Shown piece by piece: positions 8,267 to 16,615 of a stretch of DNA of 64,000 nt. Position 1 is the stretch's first letter. Every line of letters starts with the position of its first letter. The stretch spans positions 1-64,000 of the forward strand of contig PVUG01000002.1 in assembly GCA_003001975.1 (NCBI GenBank), read 5' to 3'. The stretch is from Martelella mediterranea (lineage in GTDB: Bacteria > Pseudomonadota > Alphaproteobacteria > Rhizobiales > Rhizobiaceae). Under the pieces are notes generated by a model. The model had not been told where the DNA came from. It searched no databases and saw only the letters and a list, made by a program, of their open reading frames with translations. Made by a program: the position numbers and the translations under genes.

Positions 8267-9634
8267 ATGGCGGACACAGGCGGAAATTCATGGGAAGAGA
8301 AGGACATGGCCAATGTCTTCCATGGCTTTACCGATTTTCCTTCACTGAAGGAAAACGGGCCGGTCGTTCTCACCCATGGCGAAGGCATTCATGTCTTCGA
8401 TGTGCACGGCAAACGCTATCTGGATGCCAATTCAGGCCTGTGGAACAATGTCGCCGGGTTCAATCACTCAGGTATTGTGGATGCGCTTTGCGCACAGGCG
8501 CAGCGCTTTCCGGGCTATCATTCGTTTTTCGGCCGGATTGCCGATGTCACCGTCGAACTGTCCGAGCGCCTGATTTCGCTTTCGCCCTTCGACAGCGGCA
8601 AGGTCTACTACACGAACTCCGGTTCGGAAGCCAACGACACCATGGTGAAGATGCTGTGGATGATCAACCGGCGAAAAGGCATGCCGGAACGGCGCAAGAT
8701 CATCACCCGCATCAATGCCTATCATGGCGTGACAGTTGCCACGGCATCGATGACGGCAAAGCCCTATAACAGCGAATTCGGCCTGCCGCTGCCGGGTTTT
8801 CTCCGCGCCGACTGCCCGCATTTCTGGCGTTTTGGCCTCGAGGAGGAAACCGAAGAGGCATTTACCGCGCGCATGGCGCGCAATCTCAGGGACCTGATCG
8901 AGCGCGAAGGCCCCGAAACCATTGCCGGCATGTTTGCCGAACCGGTGCAGGGTGCAGGCGGCGTCATTCCCCCTTCAAAAGGCTATTTCGACGCAATCCG
9001 CCCGGTCCTTCGGGAATATGACATTCCTCTGATCGCCGACGAGGTGATCTGCGGCTTCGGCCGGATGGGCACAATGTGGGGCAGCGATTATTACGGGATA
9101 GAGCCGGATGCGATCATCGCCTCGAAGTGCATTACCGCCGGCTACTATCCGATGGGCGCCGTCATTCTCGGCGAGAAGCTTGCCGCGGAACTGGAAGAAG
9201 CATCAGAGGCGGCAGAGGAATTTCCGCATGGCTTTACCGCAGCCGGCAGCCCGCTTGGCAGCGCTGTTGCCCTGAAGGCGCTCGATGTGCTCGAGACGGA
9301 AGGGCTGATCGACAATGTCCGGGCTCTGACACCGCATTTTCTCGAGCGGCTGTCACGCTTCGGCGACCATCCCCATACAGGCGAGGTGCGCGGCGTCGGT
9401 TTCATGGGCGCCATCGAAATGGTCGCCGACAGAAAAACCAGGGCGCCGTTCGACAGCAAGCTTCGGGTATCCGAGCGGATCGCCAACAAGGCGCTGGAAA
9501 AGGGCCTGATCTGCCGCCCGCTCGGGGCCGCCGTGGTTCTCGCGCCCCCCTTCATCATCACCAAGGCGGAGACCGACACCATGTTCGATCTGCTGGAAGA
9601 GACGGTTGCCGACGTCTTTGCCGAGATCGGTTAG
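8267..9634 (+). CDS. Class III (omega) aminotransferase, PLP-dependent
   Basis: A 455-residue fold-type I PLP enzyme. Family motifs include YYTNSGSEANDTMVK (phosphate cup), INAYHGVT, AEPVQGAGGVI, LIADEVICGFGR (Asp that contacts the pyridine nitrogen) and IIASKCITAGYYP, where Lys287 forms the Schiff base. It transfers an amino group between an amine or omega-amino acid and a keto acid; relatives include beta-alanine:pyruvate and putrescine aminotransferases. CAGGGAGA precedes the ATG at 8267; a later ATG at 8306 is possible. It follows the import operon by 156 bases and converges on the LacI gene, so it may or may not be part of the same pathway. Confidence 0.88.
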   Translation: MADTGGNSWEEKDMANVFHGFTDFPSLKENGPVVLTHGEGIHVFDVHGKRYLDANSGLWNNVAGFNHSGIVDALCAQAQRFPGYHSFFGRIADVTVELSERLISLSPFDSGKVYYTNSGSEANDTMVKMLWMINRRKGMPERRKIITRINAYHGVTVATASMTAKPYNSEFGLPLPGFLRADCPHFWRFGLEEETEEAFTARMARNLRDLIEREGPETIAGMFAEPVQGAGGVIPPSKGYFDAIRPVLREYDIPLIADEVICGFGRMGTMWGSDYYGIEPDAIIASKCITAGYYPMGAVILGEKLAAELEEASEAAEEFPHGFTAAGSPLGSAVALKALDVLETEGLIDNVRALTPHFLERLSRFGDHPHTGEVRGVGFMGAIEMVADRKTRAPFDSKLRVSERIANKALEKGLICRPLGAAVVLAPPFIITKAETDTMFDLLEETVADVFAEIG

Positions 9635-9663
9635 CCTGTTGCAGCATCGCCTCCCGGAACGCG

Positions 9664-10665
9664 TCATGCCGGCGCGTTGAGATAGAGCAGTTCGGCATCG
9701 ACGACCGTGCGCGTTCCTTCCGCCGCCACATTGCCACTGATCCGGTCGGAGATCGCCTGGAAGGCGGCGCGCGCCAGTGCCTCTTCATCCTGCCGGATGA
9801 CGATGACCGTGTTGGGCAGAAGTTCCAGAAAGCCGTCATAGTCAAACGTGGCGATGATCATGTCGGGCGGAACGACCGAACGCGTGCGCCTGAGATGTTG
9901 CAGGGCGCCCTCGAGCACGAGCAGCGAAGAGCACAAAAGCGCCGACGGCAATGCGCCACCGGCCTCAAGAAGTGTCTGCATCATGGCTTTGCCGGCGGCC
10001 ACGCTGTCGTCGGCCGCTGTCATCAGTCTTGCATTCTCCCCCTCGCCTGCCGCCGCGCGAAACCCGGCAATGCGCGCGACGATGGCCGGGTTTTCCGGAT
10101 GTCCGCAGAAAAACACCATGTCGCTTGCCCCCGCGCTCATTACCGCGGCGGTGAGAAGCCTTGCGTTTTCCCGGTGGTCGCTGGCGATCACCTGCGTATT
10201 ATCGCCCGGATAGTGGCGGTCGATCACGACCATGGGCGTCTGCCGGTTGCGCTTTTTGGCCAAAACCACCGGGCGTGGCGCGCACGGTGCGAGCACCAGC
10301 GCATCGACCCCGCGTTCAAGCAGGCTTTGCAGCGCACGGGCTTCCACCAGCGGGTCCTCCCCGCTCGACGTGGTGATCAGCACCAGACCCTCACTCCGAC
10401 AGCAGGCTTCAAGATGCGCCATGAAACGGGCAAAGAACGGGTTTGCGATTTCCGGCGCCACAAAGCCGATCGTATGACTGCGCTGCGTCTTCAGATTGCG
10501 CGCCGTCTGGTTGATCGTGTAGCCATGTTCGTCGACATAATCGCGGATGATCTTCTGCGTGCGGGCGCTGATCCGGTATTCGGAAGCACGCCCGCTCAGC
10601 ACCATGGTGATCGTCGTCCGGGAATAACCGGTTTCTTCCGCAATCTCGGAAATCGTTTTCGCCAT
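9664..10665 (-). CDS. LacI-family transcriptional regulator
   Basis: A 333-residue repressor: an N-terminal helix-turn-helix (ISEIAEETGYSRTTITMVL), a hinge (INQTARNLKTQRSHTIGFV) and a periplasmic-binding-protein-like effector domain to the end. It lies 74 bases downstream of the FGGY kinase on the same strand and is probably cotranscribed with it, and it neighbours the sugar-import operon. It is the natural candidate to control both. Candidate operators are the dyads at 12466-12485 and 1562-1580, though neither has the classical central CG. Confidence 0.92.
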   Translation of the reverse strand: MAKTISEIAEETGYSRTTITMVLSGRASEYRISARTQKIIRDYVDEHGYTINQTARNLKTQRSHTIGFVAPEIANPFFARFMAHLEACCRSEGLVLITTSSGEDPLVEARALQSLLERGVDALVLAPCAPRPVVLAKKRNRQTPMVVIDRHYPGDNTQVIASDHRENARLLTAAVMSAGASDMVFFCGHPENPAIVARIAGFRAAAGEGENARLMTAADDSVAAGKAMMQTLLEAGGALPSALLCSSLLVLEGALQHLRRTRSVVPPDMIIATFDYDGFLELLPNTVIVIRQDEEALARAAFQAISDRISGNVAAEGTRTVVDAELLYLNAPA

Positions 10666-10739
10666 AGCCTGTTTTTCTCCGCTGCCGGCAGTCTATCGCA
10701 AGGCGCGTGCCAAACGCCAGCACCAAGAAGGCTACGCAG

Positions 10740-12371
10740 TCAGGATGCCATCATCGCCCTGATCTTCCGGTCAGCGTCCTGCAGCAGCGCGAAAGCCTCG
10801 AATTTTGCCGCATGCAGCTCGGCAACCGCGCCGCCGGCAGGTTCGATAATCTCCCGGATCGCCGACATCTGTCGCGCGCCCTGCTCCAGATTATCGTGAT
10901 GCCCCGCGGCAACCGCGCCGATGATGGCACCGCCGAGAAGTACCGGCTCTGCCGTATCGGGAAGGGCAACCTTGAGGCCCGTCGCATCGGCAAGGATGCG
11001 CCGCAAAAGCCTGCTCTGCGCGGCTCCGCCGCTGACCACGATGGTCTCAAGCGGCAGCCCGGCTGCCTTTTCCGCCTCGATGATCTGCCGTGTGCCGTAG
11101 CACAGGCCGCAAAGCCCCGCGACGTAGAGCGCGACAAGACTGTCCTCCCCCGTATCAAGCTTCAGCCCACTGACGACACCGGTTGCCTGCGGATCGGCAT
11201 AGGGCGCGCGGTTTCCGAGAAATTCCGGCACCACCTGAATGTCACGGCCGAGAAAGGTCGCCGCGTCCAGCGAGCCGGCCTGTTCGATCGCGCGCTTTTC
11301 CAGATAGACAGGGACGGGCAGGCCTTCGGCCGCCGCCTTTTCGCGGATGGCTGGATAGGCCGGATGAAGGGTGACGAGGTGATCGAGGGCCGCGCCATAA
11401 GCGGATTGCCCGCCCTCCAGAAGCCAGAAGCCCGGCACCATCGCGCCGAAATACGGTCCCCAGACGCCATCGACGAAATGCGCATCCTGCGCCAGTGTCA
11501 TCGCGCAGGCCGAGGTCCCCATGATCAGCGCCATCTGGGTTTCCGGCGGCAGGTTTTCGCCATTCGGGCCTTCGCAGGCAAAAGTGCCAACGCCGCCGCA
11601 ATGGGCATCGATCAGCGAGGCGCCGACCGGCGTTCCGGCAACAAGGCCGAGCTCTGTGGCAGCCGTATCCGTCAGCCCGTCGCCAACAGGGGTTGCGATA
11701 TCGACGACATTCGCGCCGATGCGCGCAAATGCGTCGTCAGCAAGTTCCTCAAGGCCGATGGCCTTGAAATATTCGGCGTCCCAGCGTCGCTCATGGGCCA
11801 GATAGGTCCATTTGCAGGTAACCGTGCAGACCGAGCGGTCTGTCGAACCGGTTGCGCGCCATGACAGAAAGTCGGCGAGATCGAAGAAATGACCGGCGGC
11901 GGAAAAGGTCTCCGGCCTGTTTTCCTTCAGCCAGAGCAGTTTCGGTGTTTCCATTTCCGGCGAAATCCGGCCGCCGACATAGCGCAGCACATCATGGCCG
12001 CCGGCATTGATGCGGTCGGCCTGCTCGATTGCGCGGTGATCCATCCAGACGATGACATCGCGCTCGGAATCGTTCGAGGGGCCGACGGCCAGTGGCTCTC
12101 CCTGCGCGTCCAGAACAACCAGCGAGCATGTCGCGTCGAAGCCAATCCCCTTGACGGTTGCCGGATCGACATTGGCTTCCGCCAGTGCGGTTTTCGTGCA
12201 AAAGCAGATGGCGCTCCAGATATCATGCGATGACTGCTCGACGATATCGCCTGCTTCCCGCCAAAGCGTCAGATCCTTCTTGCCGACACCCAGCAGACGG
12301 CCGTTCTCGTCGAAAACGCCTGCCCGGGCACTGCCGGTTCCGACATCGATACCGATGAAATGATTGTTCAT
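10740..12371 (-). CDS. FGGY-family carbohydrate kinase (ribulokinase-like)
   Basis: A 543-residue sugar kinase. The N-terminal FGGY domain starts FIGIDVGTGSARAGVFDENG (phosphate-1 motif) and the C-terminal domain has VVSGGAAQSRLLRRILADA and PDTAEPVLLGGAIIGAV, typical for the family. Length and N-terminus resemble the D-ribulokinase/YDR109C group rather than xylulokinase or GlpK. It would phosphorylate a pentulose or polyol in the cytoplasm. The start at 12371 (MNNHFIG) follows a strong GGGAGG; the open frame extends upstream without a ribosome binding site. Its substrate may be a product of the nearby import and hydrolase operon, which is inference from position. Confidence 0.87.
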   Translation of the reverse strand: MNNHFIGIDVGTGSARAGVFDENGRLLGVGKKDLTLWREAGDIVEQSSHDIWSAICFCTKTALAEANVDPATVKGIGFDATCSLVVLDAQGEPLAVGPSNDSERDVIVWMDHRAIEQADRINAGGHDVLRYVGGRISPEMETPKLLWLKENRPETFSAAGHFFDLADFLSWRATGSTDRSVCTVTCKWTYLAHERRWDAEYFKAIGLEELADDAFARIGANVVDIATPVGDGLTDTAATELGLVAGTPVGASLIDAHCGGVGTFACEGPNGENLPPETQMALIMGTSACAMTLAQDAHFVDGVWGPYFGAMVPGFWLLEGGQSAYGAALDHLVTLHPAYPAIREKAAAEGLPVPVYLEKRAIEQAGSLDAATFLGRDIQVVPEFLGNRAPYADPQATGVVSGLKLDTGEDSLVALYVAGLCGLCYGTRQIIEAEKAAGLPLETIVVSGGAAQSRLLRRILADATGLKVALPDTAEPVLLGGAIIGAVAAGHHDNLEQGARQMSAIREIIEPAGGAVAELHAAKFEAFALLQDADRKIRAMMAS

Positions 12372-12465
12372 GGTTCCCTCCCTGCCCCGTTCGCCAACGG
12401 AGCAACTCCGTATCTTTCGATCAGGGCACCACTGCCCGATGCTCACCTGCCATCGCTCGACCTAA

Positions 12466-12485
12466 GCTTTTCAGCCTTGAAAAGC
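12466..12485. promoter_or_regulatory. Inverted repeat upstream of the kinase-LacI operon
   Basis: GCTTTTCA and TGAAAAGC flank GCCT, a perfect 8+4+8 dyad about 95 bases upstream of the kinase start. Its position suggests an operator, possibly for the LacI protein encoded downstream. Confidence 0.35.
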
Positions 12486-12572
12486 ATATGCTGCTACGAG
12501 TTAGCGACCTACAGCTATATCTTTCCCGGAGGAAGCTCAAGCACCATTGTGCAATGTCTCCCCCGAACAACG

Positions 12573-12600
12573 AAAAAGCGCCGGAAAATATCCCGGCGCT
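12573..12600 (-). terminator. rirA: Rho-independent terminator of rirA
   Basis: On the minus strand, GCGCCGG and CCGGCGC form a stem around an eight-base AT-rich loop and are followed by TTTTT. It lies about 55 bases past the rirA stop. Confidence 0.8.
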
Positions 12601-12655
12601 CGTCGTACCAATTCATAAAAGCGTTTCGGTCGCAGACCTCGTCTGCACAGTGCTA

Positions 12656-13123
12656 TCAGGCGGCTGAGGATTCAACCTTCTCGTTTTCCTCGATGCTGAG
12701 AAGCTTGAAAATGTCACCGCGACGCCGCACCAGATCGGCGATCGTGTAGTCGGCGAGAACCGCGAAAAAGGCGTTGAGTGCCTTTCGCAGCGCTCCGTTG
12801 AAACCGCAACTGTCGACCAGCGGGCAATCCGTTTCGTTGCTGTCATCGAAACACTCGGCCATGGAAAAGTTTTCCTCAGTCACGCAAACGACATCGAAAA
12901 GCGTAATCTCGGAAGCGGGCCGACCAAGGCGAACACCGCCATTGCGCCCACGCACCGTTTCCATGATACCAGCCTTGTGCAAGGGCTGAATGATCTTGAA
13001 CAGAAACAGCTCGGACACACCGTAGGCCTTGGCAATCTCGGGCACGCGGCTGAGTTTTCCGTCATTGGCGGCGCAATACATGAGCATGCGTACCGCATAA
13101 TTCGTCTGCTTTGTCAGGCGCAT
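12656..13123 (-). CDS. rirA: Iron-responsive transcriptional regulator RirA (Rrf2 family)
   Basis: A 155-residue Rrf2 protein: winged helix at the N-terminus (MRLTKQTNYAVRMLMYCAA, recognition region YGVSELFLFKIIQPL), then the cluster-binding region with Cys91, Cys100 and Cys106 (AECFDD..DCPLVDSC), the three-cysteine pattern of rhizobial RirA. The family holds a [4Fe-4S] cluster and represses iron-uptake genes when iron is sufficient, binding IRO boxes. The gene faces a ferric-iron binding protein gene across a regulatory region that contains both an ICE-like and an IRO-like box. Sequence agreement with known RirA is strong over the N-terminal half; the C-terminal tail (SIEENEKVESSAA) is divergent. 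Confidence 0.93.
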   Translation of the reverse strand: MRLTKQTNYAVRMLMYCAANDGKLSRVPEIAKAYGVSELFLFKIIQPLHKAGIMETVRGRNGGVRLGRPASEITLFDVVCVTEENFSMAECFDDSNETDCPLVDSCGFNGALRKALNAFFAVLADYTIADLVRRRGDIFKLLSIEENEKVESSAA

Positions 13124-13172
13124 ACCAATTGTCCTCTTTAGAATGTTTCCATCTTTATAGCGCGTTTCTCAC

Positions 13173-13189
13173 TTTGGAACAATTCCAAA
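13173..13189. promoter_or_regulatory. ICE-like (Irr) box in the rirA promoter
   Basis: TTTGGAA-CAA-TTCCAAA is a perfect 7+3+7 dyad matching the Irr iron-control element layout TTTaGAA-N3-TTCtAAA, with the same substitution in both arms. It lies 50-66 bases upstream of the rirA start; a plausible rirA -10 (CTATAA on the minus strand, around 13155-13162) puts the dyad over the -35 region. Confidence 0.65.
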
Positions 13190-13248
13190 AGAAGAAATTT
13201 TCACTCAAGTCCAGAAAGGCTCTCGGTTGACACCTCGATCCGAATACC

Positions 13249-13263
13249 TGATGACATAATTCA
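13249..13263. promoter_or_regulatory. IRO box (RirA operator) upstream of the iron-binding protein gene
   Basis: TGA-TGACATAAT-TCA fits the iron-responsive operator pattern TGA-N9-TCA bound by RirA in rhizobia. It lies 26 bases before the start of the ferric-iron binding protein gene and just downstream of a TTGACA at 13227-13232, where it would overlap the -10 region and block transcription. Confidence 0.7.
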
Positions 13264-13289
13264 ACTTAAAAGAACACAAGGAGGATTCA

Positions 13290-14324
13290 ATGACAAGGCT
13301 CAAGGCGTCCGCCGGTTTTTTTCTTGCATTCGCGACTGCCGCTTTTGCCGCACCTGCGGCCCTGGCCGAGGATGTCAATATCTATTCCTATCGCCAGCCG
13401 GAGCTGATCGCCCCCCTGCTCGAGGCCTTTGAGGCCGAGACCGGAATCAATACCAACGTGTTGTTTCTGGATACGGGCCTTGTGGAACGGGTGAAGGCAG
13501 AAGGCGCCAATTCGCCCGTCGACGTGATTCTCACAGTCGATATCGGCCGGCTGACGGAAGCCAAGGAAGCCGATGTCACCCAGCCGGTCGAAAGCGCGAT
13601 CATCAATGACCATATCCCCGCGCAGTTCCGCGACCCCGACGGCAACTGGTTCGCGCTGACCAAACGTGGTCGCGTGGTCTACGCATCGAAAGACCGCATC
13701 GGCCAGATCCCCATTACCTATGAGGAACTGGCGGACCCGAAATGGAAAGGCGCGATCTGCATCCGCGACGGCCAGCATCCCTATAATATCGCCCTCATTG
13801 CTTCCATGATCGCCCATCACGGCACGGAATACACCGAAGAATGGCTGGAAGGCCTCAAGGCCAATCTTGCCCGGCGCCCGAACGGCAATGACCGGAGCCA
13901 GGCCAAGGCAATCATGTCCGGCGAATGCGACCTCGCACTTGGCAACACCTATTATGTCGGGCTGATGATGACCAACGACAAGGAACCCGAGCAGAAGGAA
14001 TGGGCAGCCGCGATCGATATCCTGTTTCCCAATGCCGATGACCGCGGCACCCACGTCAATGTTTCCGGCATGGCCATGGCCAAACATGCGCCCCATCCGG
14101 AAAACGCACTGAAGCTGATGGAATTCCTCGCCTCGCCCGAAGCCCAGGAAATCTACGCCGAACAGGTGTTCGAGTATCCGGTGATGCCGGGGGCCGAAGC
14201 TTCCGAGATCGTGCAGTCATTTGGCGATATCCATCCGGACGACCTGCCGCTCATCGAAATTGCCGATCACCGCCGCGAGGCATCAGAGCTCGTCGACAAG
14301 GTCGGCTTCAACAACGGTCCGTAA
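13290..14324 (+). CDS. Ferric-iron ABC transporter substrate-binding protein (FutA/FbpA class)
   Basis: A 344-residue periplasmic protein with a Sec signal (cleavage after AALA) and a mature start EDVNIYSYRQPELIAPLL, typical of Fe(III)-binding proteins. Further family features are LFLDTGLVERVKAEG, CIRDGQHPYNIALIASMIAHHG and GNTYYVGLMM with the two neighbouring tyrosines that bind iron in FbpA-type proteins. A GGAGG lies before the ATG. The gene is alone: no FbpB/FbpC permease or ATPase follows, so its membrane partners must be encoded elsewhere. Control by RirA is implied by the IRO box directly upstream. Confidence 0.9.
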   Translation: MTRLKASAGFFLAFATAAFAAPAALAEDVNIYSYRQPELIAPLLEAFEAETGINTNVLFLDTGLVERVKAEGANSPVDVILTVDIGRLTEAKEADVTQPVESAIINDHIPAQFRDPDGNWFALTKRGRVVYASKDRIGQIPITYEELADPKWKGAICIRDGQHPYNIALIASMIAHHGTEYTEEWLEGLKANLARRPNGNDRSQAKAIMSGECDLALGNTYYVGLMMTNDKEPEQKEWAAAIDILFPNADDRGTHVNVSGMAMAKHAPHPENALKLMEFLASPEAQEIYAEQVFEYPVMPGAEASEIVQSFGDIHPDDLPLIEIADHRREASELVDKVGFNNGP

Positions 14325-14360
14325 ATCAGCGGCGACCGATCGGCGGCAACACGCTTCTTC

Positions 14361-14391
14361 GGCCTGGTGTTTGACGACACCGGGCCTTTTC
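14361..14391 (+). terminator. Rho-independent terminator of the iron-binding protein gene
   Basis: GGCCTGGTGT (14361-14370) pairs with ACACCGGGCC (14377-14386) with one mismatch around a TTGACG loop, followed by TTTTCGTTT. Confidence 0.8.
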
Positions 14392-14515
14392 GTTTCTGCG
14401 CCGTACGATCTTGACGCCCTCTGCGACCTGCCTTGCATGGGTCGCGCAAGAAAGCAGAGCCCGTGCCTGCATTTTCCGCTATGGTGGCGACAGCAACCAA
14501 TTGGGAGAACAAGCA

Positions 14516-14863
14516 ATGGTCAAACTGATTCAGACAGCAGCGCTTGCGGCACTGGTCGCCCTCGCTGCCTGCCAGACGGCTCCACCGGAGGCGCAGGAAA
14601 CGCCGCTACAGGAGCTGCTCGACCAGGGCGCCCGCGCCGAACTCGCAGCCCAGCGATGCGAAAGCTATACCAGCCTGCGGGGCGACCGGAAGCTCAGGGC
14701 CGCCTCCGAACAGATCTATGCCAAGGCGAGAACGATGGGCGCTGACCAGTCCGACATCGATGCCGCACGGCTGCACGCCCGCCAACAGGCACAAATTCGT
14801 GACACGCTTGTGGGCAATGAACAGACCTGCGACGAACTATCGGTGCTGCCGGCAGGGTATTGA
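14516..14863 (+). CDS. Small predicted lipoprotein of unknown function
   Basis: A 115-residue protein with a lipoprotein signal (MVKLIQTAALAALVALAAC, lipobox LAAC with Cys19) and a helical, Gln/Ala/Glu-rich mature part containing Cys residues near 40 and the C-terminus (QRCESY, EQTCDEL). No family is recognised. The start at 14516 follows GGGAGAA; the frame is open further upstream but without a signal. It is a single gene flanked by terminators on both sides. Its product should be anchored in the inner or outer membrane. Confidence 0.7.
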   Translation: MVKLIQTAALAALVALAACQTAPPEAQETPLQELLDQGARAELAAQRCESYTSLRGDRKLRAASEQIYAKARTMGADQSDIDAARLHARQQAQIRDTLVGNEQTCDELSVLPAGY

Positions 14864-14884
14864 GCGGCACGGCCACATAGCTTT

Positions 14885-14905
14885 GAACAGGAGCCGTTCC
14901 TGTTC
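14885..14905. other. Perfect hairpin downstream of the small lipoprotein gene
   Basis: GAACAGGA and TCCTGTTC form a perfect 8-bp stem around GCCGT. It has no T-run and sits just before the stronger terminator at 14916. Confidence 0.5.
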
Positions 14906-14915
14906 ACCTGATCAG

Positions 14916-14949
14916 AAAAGGCCGGCAGCAAAAGCAGTCGGCCTTTTTA
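14916..14949 (+). terminator. Rho-independent terminator of the small lipoprotein gene
   Basis: AAAAGGCCG (14916-14924) pairs with CGGCCTTTT (14939-14947), followed by further T. Confidence 0.8.
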
Positions 14950-15020
14950 TGAGAATTCCGATTCTGCGCCGCAGAACAGTTCAGGTCAGCCTTTCGGTGT
15001 TCGCGCGGACCAACCGCGAG

Positions 15021-15049
15021 AAACTATGGAAAATCTTTCCATAGTTTTC
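15021..15049. terminator. Bidirectional terminator before the exopolysaccharide locus
   Basis: AAACTATGGAAA and TTTCCATAGTTT form a perfect 12-bp stem around ATC, giving a T-rich 3' end on either strand. It separates the small lipoprotein gene from the convergent export-protein gene ending at 15075. Confidence 0.65.
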
Positions 15050-15074
15050 TCTACTCAAACCAACACCCGAACCG

Positions 15075-16424
15075 TTAGTTCACTATGCCGTTGGCAGTCC
15101 CGAGGATCGAAATCGACGGCAGGACCTGGGAAATCAGGCGGTTCCAGTTGGTGACCGGCTGGCTTGCAACGAACACGATATCGTTCGGGCGCAGCTGGAG
15201 TTCCGTGGCCAGCAGCAGGTTTGCCGTATTCTGCGCATCAAGCGACCAGGCCGTGATCCCCATCGCACCGCTTGAAGTATCCCTATTCTTGCGCAGAACA
15301 TAAATCCGACGCGGATTTCCGGTAACCGGCTGAATGCCACCCTGCTCGAACATCGCATCGGCAAGTGATGCAGTGCGGTCGAACGGCAGCGGCCAGCGTC
15401 CCTGCGTCTTGACCTCGCCAAAGACATAAACATAGTCCCGATCGACCGCATCCATCTCCACACGCGTCTGGAAGATATCACGCTGTTCATCCAGAACGTC
15501 GCGCTGGAACTTGGCGAGATCGAGCTCCTGGCGCATATATCCTTCAGCCAGCTCGACAGAATATTCGGTATCGACGAAAACACGGTCGCCGTTTTGAAGC
15601 AGAACCTTTGGAATATCGTTCTTGGCAAACAGCTTGTTTGCCGAAATCTGATAGGTCTGTTCGTCACGATAAAGCCGCACAGTCGCGTAACTTGGATCGG
15701 CAGCGACCACACCGCCTGCCGCCGTAATGGCCTCATCCAGATAAAGCGGCGTCAGAGTAATCGGCTCGAGTTGCGGCTGTGCCACAGCCCCGCCAACGGC
15801 AACGCGCTGCGAATTGAAGTCGGTAATTTCCAGATTGAATGTCGGATCGATCTGGCTTTGAACGAGTTTCTGGAACAAGGCGGACTGGGCCTCCTCCAGC
15901 GTCATCCCACCGATCGAAACACGCCCCACGGTCGGGATCGCAATCGCGCCATCGTCCTGAACAGTGTAGCCCTGGCGCGCGTTCTGCGCAGCCAGAAGTC
16001 CATTGATCTCATTCAGCGCAGAATCGGCGTTCGGGGTCGCCAGAAGCACCACATCTCCGACACCGATCCTGTAGGCTTTCGGTTGCTGTACGGGCGGCAG
16101 TTTGGTTGGCACGGCACCGGGCCTGGCCTGCGGCTTGTAGGCCGAAATGCTCGGCACGGCCGAACTCTGGAGCGTCGCCGTCTGGTCAAAGACAGGCGGC
16201 AGGGAACGCGGCGTATACGGCGTCATCGCGTTTGCCATCATGACATTCTGGCTCGTTACCGGCACCACCTTGACCACCGAAGTTTCGCCGACGACCGGAC
16301 GCACTTCGGAAACATTATACAATGCACTGCATCCGGTCATCGTGACCGCGGCAAGGATGAGGGTGATGAAACGCAATTGAAATACTCCGAATTGCTGCGA
16401 CTTGCCCCGAAAGTTAAAGCTCAA
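15075..16424 (-). CDS. Outer-membrane polysaccharide export lipoprotein (Wza/OPX family)
   Basis: A 449-residue protein with a lipoprotein signal (FITLILAAVTMTGC, lipobox TMTGC). A Poly_export domain follows at about residues 115-200 (YRIGVGDVVLLATP..VQDDGAIAIPTVGRVSIGGMTLEEAQ) and then SLBB/ligand-binding repeats (VAVGGAVAQPQLEPITLT; VYVFGEVKTQGRWPLP..SLADAMFEQGG). OPX proteins form the outer-membrane exit channel for capsule or exopolysaccharide, working with a chain-length/co-polymerase protein such as the one at 19938-21485. It is one of two OPX genes in the locus. A TTG 51 bases downstream of the chosen ATG has a better-placed CGGAG and is an alternative start. Confidence 0.88.
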   Translation of the reverse strand: MSFNFRGKSQQFGVFQLRFITLILAAVTMTGCSALYNVSEVRPVVGETSVVKVVPVTSQNVMMANAMTPYTPRSLPPVFDQTATLQSSAVPSISAYKPQARPGAVPTKLPPVQQPKAYRIGVGDVVLLATPNADSALNEINGLLAAQNARQGYTVQDDGAIAIPTVGRVSIGGMTLEEAQSALFQKLVQSQIDPTFNLEITDFNSQRVAVGGAVAQPQLEPITLTPLYLDEAITAAGGVVAADPSYATVRLYRDEQTYQISANKLFAKNDIPKVLLQNGDRVFVDTEYSVELAEGYMRQELDLAKFQRDVLDEQRDIFQTRVEMDAVDRDYVYVFGEVKTQGRWPLPFDRTASLADAMFEQGGIQPVTGNPRRIYVLRKNRDTSSGAMGITAWSLDAQNTANLLLATELQLRPNDIVFVASQPVTNWNRLISQVLPSISILGTANGIVN

Positions 16425-16615
16425 AACATATCACCCCGCTGGAGACAAGCAGATCGCCCGGCAAGAATACACAAAATACTCATAAACACATAAACTGAAA
16501 TTGACCCTGCCCCTGACTGAAAACACGCGGGGCCGAATAACATCATTATCTTTTTCTGCCGCAACCAGTCGCCGACATCGCGCTGCCCTGGAAATACGGA
16601 ACATTTTAGCCTCCC

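Noticed and set aside
9076-10899. 607-codon open frame on the plus strand
   Set aside because: It overlaps the aminotransferase in another frame and is antisense to the LacI gene; both of those have strong family support.
10707-11864. 385-codon open frame antisense to the FGGY kinase
   Set aside because: A GC-rich shadow; the kinase on the other strand has all its motifs.
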